From positions 1 through 23,198 of the IMG/VR virus record IMGVR_UViG_3300043773_002549: a DNA stretch of 23,198 bases; one strand, given 5' to 3'. A program made the translations under genes and the position numbers. Positions 12,968 through 19,042 of the stretch are shown piece by piece. The notes under the pieces are model-generated. The model was given only the letters and a program-made list of their open reading frames with translations. It searched no databases and was not told the DNA's origin. The number at the start of each line of letters is the position of its first letter. Positions within the stretch are counted from its first letter, which is position 1. Origin of the DNA: a virus.

Positions 12968-14755
12968 ATGCCCTTGCCGAAGAATTTTGACCGCCGCGGC
13001 TTCCGCACGGTGGCGCTGGAACGCGCCAGCCTGAATGAGGAAACGCGCAGCATTGAATTGGCCTTTTCGTCTGAAGCGCCGGTGGAACGTTCCTGGGGCA
13101 TTGAAGTCCTGGGGCATGCCGAAGGCGAAATGGACCAAGCTTGGATCGGCGGCGGCACCGCGCCGCTGCTGTTGGATCACAACCCCCGCGAACAAGTGGG
13201 GGTGGTGGAAGGCGTCACCCTTGGCGAAGACCGGAAGGCCCGGGCTGTGGTGCGCTTCGGAAGAAGCGCACGCGCCGAAGAAGTGATGCGCGATGTGGCG
13301 GATGGCATCCGCACCAATGTGTCGGTTGGTTATGAATTGCTCGATATCCGGGAAGAACCCGCGAAAAAGGGCGAACCCCAAACCTACCGCGCGGTGCGCT
13401 GGCGCCCGCTGGAAGTGAGCCTGGTTTCCATCCCTGCCGACATGACCGTTGGTGTGGGGCGGGAAGCGCCGGCCTCTGTTTTACCTCAACCCAAAACACA
13501 GGAGAGTGCCGGCATGGAACCGGAAGTGAAAGAAGCGCCCGCCGCGCGGGCGATTGATGATGGCGCTGAAGCGCGCCGTCAAAAGGAAATTATGGACCTG
13601 GCCACGCTGGCCAATGTCCGCGACATGGGCATTGAAGCCGTGCTGAAAGGCGATACGGTGGAACTGTTCCGCGGCAAGGTGCTGCTGGCCCGCCAGGGTG
13701 AAGCCAAGCCGCTTGGCGTGGCGCCTGCCCAGTTGGACATGACGCCGAAGGAAGTGGCGCGCTACAGCGTGTTCCGCGCCATGAAGGCGGCGGCTGAAAA
13801 TGACTGGTCGGAAGCCGGCTTGGAAATGGAAGCGCACAAGGAACTTGCCAAGCGCTTTAATGGGCAGCGCGGCAAGCGCAGCTTCTTCGTGCCGCTGGAT
13901 ATCCAAAAGCGCGACCTTTCGGCGGTGACGGCTTCTGCCGGTGGCCGCTTGGTCGCAACCGACAATATGTCCTTCATTGACATCCTGCGCGCGCGCAGCG
14001 TGGCGATGCGCATGGGCGCGACCAGCATGTCTGGCCTGGTTGGTAACGTGACGGTGCCCACGCAAACCGGCGCTGCCACGGCGGCCTGGTTGGCTAATGA
14101 AACCGCGGCTGCTTCGGAATCTGACCAGACTTTTGGCCAGATGGCACTCAGCCCGAAGAATGTTGCGGCCTATACGGAAATTTCCCGGCAATTGATGCTC
14201 CAAAGCTCGCCTTCGGCTGAAATGATCGTGATGAACGATCTGGGGGCGGTGGTTGCGCTGGCGGTGGATAGCGCGGCGATCAATGGCTCAGGCGCCAGCG
14301 GCCAGCCGCTTGGCATTGTCAACACAGCCGGTATTGGTTCCGTCACCGGCACCACGCTGGCCTATTCTGGCGTGTTGGAATTCCAGACCGATGTGTTGGC
14401 GGCTAATGCGTTGGTGAACCCAGCATCCGCCGGTTACGTCAGCACCCCAGCGGTGGCGGCGCTGCTCGCCGGGCGTTCGCGCTTCACCAATACAGATACG
14501 CCGCTGTGGCAGGGCAACCTGTTGGATGGCAATGTCGCGGGCTTCCGCGCCATGACTTCCACGCAGATCGCCGCCAGCCGCATGCTGTTTGGCGATTTCA
14601 GCCAGCTTGTCATTGGTGAATGGGGCGCGCTGGAACTGGATGTGAATCCTTATGCCAACTTCCCGGCTGGCATCACCGGTGTCCGCGCCTTCTACACGGT
14701 TGATATCGGCGTGCGTTATGCCGCCGCGTTCAGCTATTCCACGGCGATCACCTGA
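12968..14755 (+). CDS. HK97-type prohead protease fused to major capsid protein, 595 aa
   Basis: Two proteins that are usually separate are in one frame. Residues 1-166 match the HK97 prohead protease (peptidase U35): PLLLDHNP with His71, TNVSVGYEL with Ser119, and RPLEVSLVSIPAD with Glu149. A Pro-rich link (about 166-182) leads to residues 183-595, an HK97-fold capsid protein. This part has a helical delta-like region (about 183-290), then GRLVATDNMSFIDILRARSV and YTEISRQLMLQSSP, the standard capsid marks, and ends near IGVRYAAAFSYSTAIT. The start at 12968 has GAGGA. A second start at 13514 is listed separately. The protease domain should free itself and trim the capsid. Confidence 0.92.
   Translation: MPLPKNFDRRGFRTVALERASLNEETRSIELAFSSEAPVERSWGIEVLGHAEGEMDQAWIGGGTAPLLLDHNPREQVGVVEGVTLGEDRKARAVVRFGRSARAEEVMRDVADGIRTNVSVGYELLDIREEPAKKGEPQTYRAVRWRPLEVSLVSIPADMTVGVGREAPASVLPQPKTQESAGMEPEVKEAPAARAIDDGAEARRQKEIMDLATLANVRDMGIEAVLKGDTVELFRGKVLLARQGEAKPLGVAPAQLDMTPKEVARYSVFRAMKAAAENDWSEAGLEMEAHKELAKRFNGQRGKRSFFVPLDIQKRDLSAVTASAGGRLVATDNMSFIDILRARSVAMRMGATSMSGLVGNVTVPTQTGAATAAWLANETAAASESDQTFGQMALSPKNVAAYTEISRQLMLQSSPSAEMIVMNDLGAVVALAVDSAAINGSGASGQPLGIVNTAGIGSVTGTTLAYSGVLEFQTDVLAANALVNPASAGYVSTPAVAALLAGRSRFTNTDTPLWQGNLLDGNVAGFRAMTSTQIAASRMLFGDFSQLVIGEWGALELDVNPYANFPAGITGVRAFYTVDIGVRYAAAFSYSTAIT
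13514..14755 (+). CDS. Nested major capsid protein from internal start, 413 aa
   Basis: Within the fusion gene the Met at residue 183 (13514) is preceded by AGGAGAG (13500-13506) at nine-base spacing to the ATG, as strong a ribosome site as any in the late operon. It falls just after the Pro-rich link and just before the helical delta-like region, where a separate capsid gene would be expected to begin. If used, it would give excess capsid over protease, the ratio a head needs, like lambda's nested C/Nu3 pair. The site is read from the sequence; its use is an inference. Confidence 0.6.
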   Translation: MEPEVKEAPAARAIDDGAEARRQKEIMDLATLANVRDMGIEAVLKGDTVELFRGKVLLARQGEAKPLGVAPAQLDMTPKEVARYSVFRAMKAAAENDWSEAGLEMEAHKELAKRFNGQRGKRSFFVPLDIQKRDLSAVTASAGGRLVATDNMSFIDILRARSVAMRMGATSMSGLVGNVTVPTQTGAATAAWLANETAAASESDQTFGQMALSPKNVAAYTEISRQLMLQSSPSAEMIVMNDLGAVVALAVDSAAINGSGASGQPLGIVNTAGIGSVTGTTLAYSGVLEFQTDVLAANALVNPASAGYVSTPAVAALLAGRSRFTNTDTPLWQGNLLDGNVAGFRAMTSTQIAASRMLFGDFSQLVIGEWGALELDVNPYANFPAGITGVRAFYTVDIGVRYAAAFSYSTAIT

Positions 14756-14988
14756 TGCCCAGGGCTGATAAGGCCGCGGCGCTGGTGGCGGGGGCGGAAG
14801 CCCCCGCCGCCGAAGCGCCGGTACTGCCGGATGGCGCGCAAGTGCGCGTTCTTCGTCAGTTTTCCGCATGGGGTGAAATCCATGAAGTGGGCAAGATCAT
14901 GATCGTGCCGGAAGCTTTCGCGCGCATCCTGATCAATGCGCTGAAGGCTGAACGCGCGGCTGAAGCTGTGGAAGGCGAAGGCGAATGA
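14755..14988 (+). CDS. Small head protein, 77 aa
   Basis: The ATG overlaps the capsid stop as TGATG, and the end overlaps the next start as ATGA. The first 25 residues are Ala/Pro/Glu-rich and probably flexible; residues about 27-68 contain strands around VRVLRQFSAWGEIHEVGKIM and a helix. Position after the capsid suggests a decoration or head-completion protein, but no family is recognised. Confidence 0.68.
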   Translation: MPRADKAAALVAGAEAPAAEAPVLPDGAQVRVLRQFSAWGEIHEVGKIMIVPEAFARILINALKAERAAEAVEGEGE

Positions 14989-15362
14989 CCGCGCTTCAAG
15001 ACCCGAATGGTTCTTGCGATATGCTGATCTTGGATGCGCTTACTGCCCGCTCGACGGGCGCTGAGGCATTCACATCTGCGCTGGATGTGCGGACTTATGT
15101 GGGGATCACCACGGCCATTCTGATGGCTATCGCAACGACGGCGGGCACATTGGCGGTGAAGCTGCAAGATAGCGCTGATGGTTCCACTGGTTGGGCAGAT
15201 GTTTCGGGAGCGGCCTTCACATCCGTCACTGCTGGCCCTTCTGCGCAGCGCTTGGCGTTCAATGTCGGCGCCTGCCGTGGGTTTGTGCGGCTTTCCATCA
15301 CTGTGTCTGGCGCCAGCGCGGCCTATGATGTGGGCGTTGTCGCGCTGGCAAAGCGTACTTGA
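14985..15362 (+). CDS. Putative head decoration/structural protein, 125 aa
   Basis: ATGA overlap with the previous gene. The sequence is rich in Ala, Thr, Ser and Val with alternating strands (TLAVKLQDSADGSTGWADVS, then FVRLSITVSGASAAYDVGVV), i.e. a beta-sandwich of the type used by capsid-surface proteins in many phages; the LQDSADG phrase recurs in such proteins. No Cys-rich or catalytic pattern. It lies between the capsid and joining genes, the place of head decoration genes. Confidence 0.68.
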   Translation: MTALQDPNGSCDMLILDALTARSTGAEAFTSALDVRTYVGITTAILMAIATTAGTLAVKLQDSADGSTGWADVSGAAFTSVTAGPSAQRLAFNVGACRGFVRLSITVSGASAAYDVGVVALAKRT

Positions 15363-15363
15363 A

Positions 15364-15687
15364 ATGACTGTATGGGATGACGCTTTCCGCACGATCCTGA
15401 ATGATGATGATCTGGCGGAAAGCGCCACCTATTACGCCGGCGGCGCCGGGCCCGGCCAGGCGCTGCGCGTAATCCGCTCAGCGCCTATCGCGCCAGCCTT
15501 TGGTCCGTCTGGTGGCATGGGTAGCCTGCAGCCCGCCTGCGTGGTGGATATGCTGATTGCCGATGTGCCGACGCAGCCTTCGCCTGGCGACCTGTTGCTG
15601 ATGGGCAGCGAAACCTTCCGCGTTGAATCGACGGAACGTGACGATCTGCGCCTGACCTGGCGCCTGATGCTGGCGGAAGAAGCCTGA
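15364..15687 (+). CDS. Head-tail joining protein (gpFII-like), 107 aa
   Basis: The start at 15364 (MTVWDDAF) is chosen because it follows the previous stop by one base and the product begins like members of the gpFII family; an earlier Met in the same frame at 15178 would overlap the previous gene. The length (107) is close to lambda gpFII (117). A beta-rich core with a late strand ETFRVESTERDDLRLTWRLM fits the family's end. gpFII binds the connector and accepts the tail. The gene overlaps the next as TGATG. Confidence 0.78.
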   Translation: MTVWDDAFRTILNDDDLAESATYYAGGAGPGQALRVIRSAPIAPAFGPSGGMGSLQPACVVDMLIADVPTQPSPGDLLLMGSETFRVESTERDDLRLTWRLMLAEEA

Positions 15688-16130
15688 TGCCAACCCCCAT
15701 TCGTGAAGCCGTGCTGGCCGCCGTAGCCCTGCGGCTGAAGGCGCAGCTTTCCGGCGTGACCGTGCTGCGCGCCCATCGCGCGCCCCTGGACCCGCGCCAA
15801 TGCCCCGCCGTGATTATTACCGGCGCCGGCATGGATGCCGATGAAGATACATCCTTCGGTGAAACGCAATGGCGCATCGGCTTCACCGTGGCGGGCTACA
15901 TCACGGCCGCAAATGACCTGGCGGCGGAACAGGCGCTTTCCGCGCTGCATGCGCGCCTGGTGGCCGCGCTGCAGGATTATGATCTGGGCCCGGCCACCAT
16001 CCAGCCCAACCTGACCGGCGCGGAATTTGAACTCTACAGCATCGAAGAATCCGCCGCTCCGGCGGGTGAATTCAACGCAAGCTTTGAGGCCTTGGCAATG
16101 ACGCCGGCGGCCAGCCCCTACGCACCCTGA
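15687..16130 (+). CDS. Putative tail terminator protein (gpU-like), 147 aa
   Basis: It overlaps the joining gene as TGATG. The N-terminal helix (IREAVLAAVALRLKAQLSGV) is followed by LRAHRAPLDPRQCPAVIITG and a pattern of strands and a helix (about residues 75-100), which is how tail terminators (lambda gpU and relatives) read. Its place, directly before the tail tube gene, is the usual one. gpU caps the finished tail and joins the head. Assignment is by order and length more than by residues. Confidence 0.72.
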   Translation: MPTPIREAVLAAVALRLKAQLSGVTVLRAHRAPLDPRQCPAVIITGAGMDADEDTSFGETQWRIGFTVAGYITAANDLAAEQALSALHARLVAALQDYDLGPATIQPNLTGAEFELYSIEESAAPAGEFNASFEALAMTPAASPYAP

Positions 16131-16147
16131 CCTTGAAAGGATAGAGC

Positions 16148-17326
16148 ATGAGCACGAATTTGGTGCGGCTGCGCAACGCCGCCGTGGCGGTAAAAATTGA
16201 GGCAACGCCCGGCACTGATGCCATTCCGGGCACGCCTGCCAATGTGGATTGGATCGGCGCTGACTGCCAAGTGCAGTTTGATCAAAACGCGGTGCCGAAC
16301 AATGAAATGACCGGCAGCTTGGACCGCGCGCCCGCCATTGTGGGTGGCCTGCGGCCCCGGCTGCGCCTGACCATGCCGCTGCGCGGTTCCGGTACGGCTG
16401 GCACCGCGCCGGAATGGGGGCGCCTGATGCAATGCGCCACCATGCAGGAAACACTGACCGCCGCCGCCGTGCCCGCCAGCCCGCTTGCGCTGACCGCTGG
16501 CGGCGCTTCCGCCGTGACGCTTGGCGCCACTTTTGGTAGCACAGCGCAGCAATATCGCGGTATGCCGCTGGCGCTTGGTGCCATTACGGGCGACCAGCCC
16601 GCGCTTAGCGCCATTGCGGATTACACGGCGGGCCGCGTGGCTTCGCTGATCCACACGGTCAGCACCGCCTTCACGGTGACCCAAACCGCGCAAATCCCGA
16701 TCAATCAGCGCTACAGCCCAACCAGTGATGAAGCGGTGTTCAAGACTTGCACCATCTACTTCTTCGCCGATGGCATGCGCTGGCGCTTTACGGGCTGCCT
16801 TGGCACGTGGTCCCTGGACCTTACCACGGGCGGCATCGGCCAGCTTTCCTTTGACCTGGTGGGCACCTTCCTGGATTACAGCGCAACCGCGCTGCCCACA
16901 GGCTGGAACACGGTTATTCGCCCAACCGCGCCGCGCTTTGTGGCCGGCGCCTGCCGCATGAATGGCGCCATTGCCCGCGTGCGCGCGCTTTCGGTGCAGG
17001 CCGGTGTTACCACGGTGCTGCCGGAAAACCCGGAAGCAACCGAAGGCTATGACCCCGCCGTTCCAGTGGAACGTGATGTGTCTGGCAGCCTTGATCCGCT
17101 GATGGACACCACGGTTTCGGTCAGCCGCTTCAACAACTTCCGCAACGGCACCAACATGATCCTTGGTGCCATCCTGGGTAGCACGCCAGGCAATCGCTTT
17201 GCCATTGTGCTGCCTTCCATCCGCGCAACCGCCATGAACCCTGGGGATCGCGGTTCCTTGGGTGTGGATAGCATCGGTTTCCAGGCCGATGGCGCGGATA
17301 GCCCGGCCTTCTTGACCGCCTTCTGA
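16148..17326 (+). CDS. Major tail tube protein, 392 aa
   Basis: The ATG at 16148 has AAAGGAT upstream. The N-terminus (LVRLRNAAVAVKIEATPGTD) matches the opening of many phage tail tube proteins, with a 'vkvEaTpGTd' signature, followed by a loop with PVNA-like strands. A beta-rich body follows, including FFADGMRWRFTGCLGTWSLD (about residues 202-221). At 392 residues it is longer than lambda gpV (246), so extra domains may project from the tail. Immediately downstream is a 125-base gap with hairpins, then the chaperone genes. Confidence 0.85.
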   Translation: MSTNLVRLRNAAVAVKIEATPGTDAIPGTPANVDWIGADCQVQFDQNAVPNNEMTGSLDRAPAIVGGLRPRLRLTMPLRGSGTAGTAPEWGRLMQCATMQETLTAAAVPASPLALTAGGASAVTLGATFGSTAQQYRGMPLALGAITGDQPALSAIADYTAGRVASLIHTVSTAFTVTQTAQIPINQRYSPTSDEAVFKTCTIYFFADGMRWRFTGCLGTWSLDLTTGGIGQLSFDLVGTFLDYSATALPTGWNTVIRPTAPRFVAGACRMNGAIARVRALSVQAGVTTVLPENPEATEGYDPAVPVERDVSGSLDPLMDTTVSVSRFNNFRNGTNMILGAILGSTPGNRFAIVLPSIRATAMNPGDRGSLGVDSIGFQADGADSPAFLTAF

Positions 17327-17330
17327 TCCG

Positions 17331-17348
17331 TTCCGCCCGACAGCGGAA
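17331..17348 (+). other. Small hairpin after the tail tube gene
   Basis: TTCCGC-CCGACA-GCGGAA: a perfect 6-bp stem with a 6-base loop, four bases after the tail tube stop. It is the first of two hairpins in this gap and has no U-tract. Confidence 0.45.
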
Positions 17349-17396
17349 TAAGGCCGCGCGCGCTGCGCTTTCTGCCGGCGCGGCGTGCGTTGCACC

Positions 17397-17422
17397 GGCG
17401 CAGGGGTGTCGGCCCCTGCGCC
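17397..17422 (+). terminator. Strong hairpin, attenuator or mRNA-stabilising structure
   Basis: GGCGCAGGGG-TGTCGG-CCCCTGCGCC is a perfect 10-bp GC stem with a 6-base loop. It is followed by ACCCC rather than a run of T, so full intrinsic termination is not certain. Its place between the abundant tail tube gene and the low-need chaperone genes suggests partial termination or protection of the upstream message. Confidence 0.5.
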
Positions 17423-17451
17423 ACCCCAAACCCCTCCGACAAGGGATTCCC

Positions 17452-18009
17452 ATGAAAACCGAAGAACCTGTTTTGTCCCGGCGATCCGCGCGAAAGGTGG
17501 ATGGCAAGCGCGGCATTTATGAAGTGGCGCCGCTGACCATCCGTGAACGCGCGGCCTACCGCGCTGATATGGCGCGCGAAGGCTGCCGCCTGCCCATGCG
17601 GGCAGAATTGCTGGAAGGCCTGGCCAGCGCCATGAAGGAATTGGCGCCAGACAATCTGGCTGATCTGCTGGCCGTGATTGCCCGCGCTGAAGCGGCGCTG
17701 ACCGATGGCGCGGACCCGATGGCGAAGGCAGATGAAGATGCGCTGCGCGTGATGGAATCCGCGGCACGTGCCGTTCCTTCCTATGCCGCCATGTTGGCGG
17801 ATCAGGTGCGCTGGTTTTCCATGATGCCATTGGTCACAGCCCGCCACGCCTTGCGCGGCTGGAATTCTGATTTGCTGCCCGCCTTCAGGCGGGAACGCGG
17901 CCTGGTGCCGGATGAATTGCTGGAAGAATGCGGCGAAGAAGACCTTTCCATCATCGCCGCCGCCGCGATTGACCTGATGCAGGTATCCAGGGCCCAGGAA
18001 AAAAACTGA
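17452..18009 (+). CDS. Tail assembly chaperone (gpG-like), 185 aa
   Basis: This is the upstream protein of the G/GT chaperone pair that guides the tape measure and tube. It lies between tail tube and tape measure, and it ends at a frameshift heptamer next to its stop. The N-terminal part (LTIRERAAYRADMAREGCRL) resembles alphaproteobacterial tail chaperones. The rest is helical with repeated acidic runs (DELLEECGEEDLSIIAAAAI). The last codons are GAA AAA AAC then TGA, so a -1 slip avoids the stop. The ribosome site is AAGGGA. In lambda, about one ribosome in 30 shifts; the ratio here is not known. Confidence 0.87.
   Translation: MKTEEPVLSRRSARKVDGKRGIYEVAPLTIRERAAYRADMAREGCRLPMRAELLEGLASAMKELAPDNLADLLAVIARAEAALTDGADPMAKADEDALRVMESAARAVPSYAAMLADQVRWFSMMPLVTARHALRGWNSDLLPAFRRERGLVPDELLEECGEEDLSIIAAAAIDLMQVSRAQEKN
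18000..18006 (+). promoter_or_regulatory. -1 frameshift slippery heptamer A_AAA_AAC
   Basis: In the gpG frame the heptamer is positioned exactly as X XXY YYZ: gaA AAA AAC, with stop TGA at once after it (18007-18009). Six bases after the heptamer a stem GCGCC/GGCGC (18013-18017 with 18039-18043), containing an inner stem GCCG/CGGC (18021-18024 with 18032-18035), could stimulate slipping. Confidence 0.82.
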
Positions 18010-18314
18010 AAGGCGCCCTTGCCGCGCTTCACGGCATTGGCGCTGGCGAAGGCCGATTCGCTTCCGATGGGGGCGCGTTTCTGATCGGCGATGAAGAAGT
18101 AGCAGAAAACCCGCGCATCACTACGCCGCGGCCATTCATTGAATTTGTGCAGCTTTGGTTTGCCTGCCGCGCCGGCATGGGTGGCTACAGCACCTGGCCG
18201 GATGCAGGCGGCGTGGCGGACCAGGCGGCCTGGGTTTTCGATGCCTTCCGCACGCTGGGCGGCATTGAAGCGGAACTGGACGCGGCGAAGAAACGGCGAA
18301 GGGGTGGTGAATGA
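18006..18314 (+). CDS. T domain of the G-T chaperone fusion (reached by -1 frameshift), 102 aa
   Basis: This frame has no start codon near its beginning and is open from before the heptamer to the TGA at 18312-18314. Read after a -1 slip at 18000-18006 it adds 102 residues to the 185 of gpG, giving a 287-residue GT-like product. It contains GRFASDGGAFLIGDEEVAEN, then PFIEFVQLWFACRAGMGGYS and WVFDAFRTLGGIEAELDAAK, ending in KKRRRGGE. In lambda the T part binds the tape measure. The stop overlaps the next gene start (ATGA at 18311-18314). An isolated Met at residue 58 of this segment is not a likely start. Confidence 0.85.
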   Translation: MKGALAALHGIGAGEGRFASDGGAFLIGDEEVAENPRITTPRPFIEFVQLWFACRAGMGGYSTWPDAGGVADQAAWVFDAFRTLGGIEAELDAAKKRRRGGE

Positions 18315-19042
18315 GAATCCTGGCGAAAGCTGACAAGCTGATTTCCGATGAAATCAAGCAGCGCCAGGAAATTTTGGCGTCCGGCTTGCGGGATGGCATC
18401 CATCGCACGGGTGAAGTGCTGCAATCTGAACTGCGAAGCCAGGTGCGCCGCGCTAATTTGGGGGAAGGGCTGGAAAAGGCCTGGCGTTTGGACAAATTCC
18501 CCAAGCGCCGATCGAAGACCAATCTGGACCCGGCGGCGGTGGTGTATTCCAAAAGCACCATTCTGCACCGCGCCTTCGATGAAAGCCGGAACATCCGCGC
18601 CAGCCGCGCGCAATATCTGGCCATTGCCTTGCCGGCTGCCATTCATCTTGGTCTTGGGTATTCCAGTAAAAGCCGTAAGGGTAGCAGTGTGCCGGCTGGG
18701 CAGCGGCGTAAGGTTTCAGAAATTGATGTGGCGGCCAAAAAACTGCGCGCCGTGGTGGTTTCCGCCACGCAGGGTAAGCGCGGGCCGCGAATTACTAAGG
18801 CCAAGCCCAAAGGCCGTAATGCGCCGCTGCAGGGCCGCCGCATTGTCATTATGAAGGCCAAGAAGGGCGATGGCCTGACGGCGGTTTTCTACGCGCCAGA
18901 CATGAAAAAGGGCCTGCCGCTTTTTGCCCTGCGCCGCCAGGTGGCGGGGCGGAAACTATTGGATATTGCGGGCCCCGCTGAAGCGGCCAAGCAAGCCGTA
19001 AAGCGTGAAGTGAATGCAGCAATAGCAGGAAGATTGGCATGA
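18311..19042 (+). CDS. DUF6441-like minor tail protein, 243 aa
   Basis: ATGA overlap with the chaperone frame, and another with the tape measure. The sequence follows the DUF6441 pattern I know from alphaproteobacterial phages: an N-terminal helix (KLISDEIKQRQEILASGLRD), a LRSQVRRANLGEGLEKAWRL segment, a strand region with AVVYSKSTILHRAFDESR and a fully basic C-terminal half. Tail-related by context, in the slot before the tape measure; may serve as a tail completion or tube factor. Residue detail beyond the family pattern could not be judged. Confidence 0.77.
   Translation: MRILAKADKLISDEIKQRQEILASGLRDGIHRTGEVLQSELRSQVRRANLGEGLEKAWRLDKFPKRRSKTNLDPAAVVYSKSTILHRAFDESRNIRASRAQYLAIALPAAIHLGLGYSSKSRKGSSVPAGQRRKVSEIDVAAKKLRAVVVSATQGKRGPRITKAKPKGRNAPLQGRRIVIMKAKKGDGLTAVFYAPDMKKGLPLFALRRQVAGRKLLDIAGPAEAAKQAVKREVNAAIAGRLA

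Noticed and set aside
16118-17830. Long minus-strand open frame of 570 codons
   Set aside because: It is antisense to the tail tube and chaperone genes, has no ribosome site or family pattern, and arises from GC-rich codon use on the other strand.
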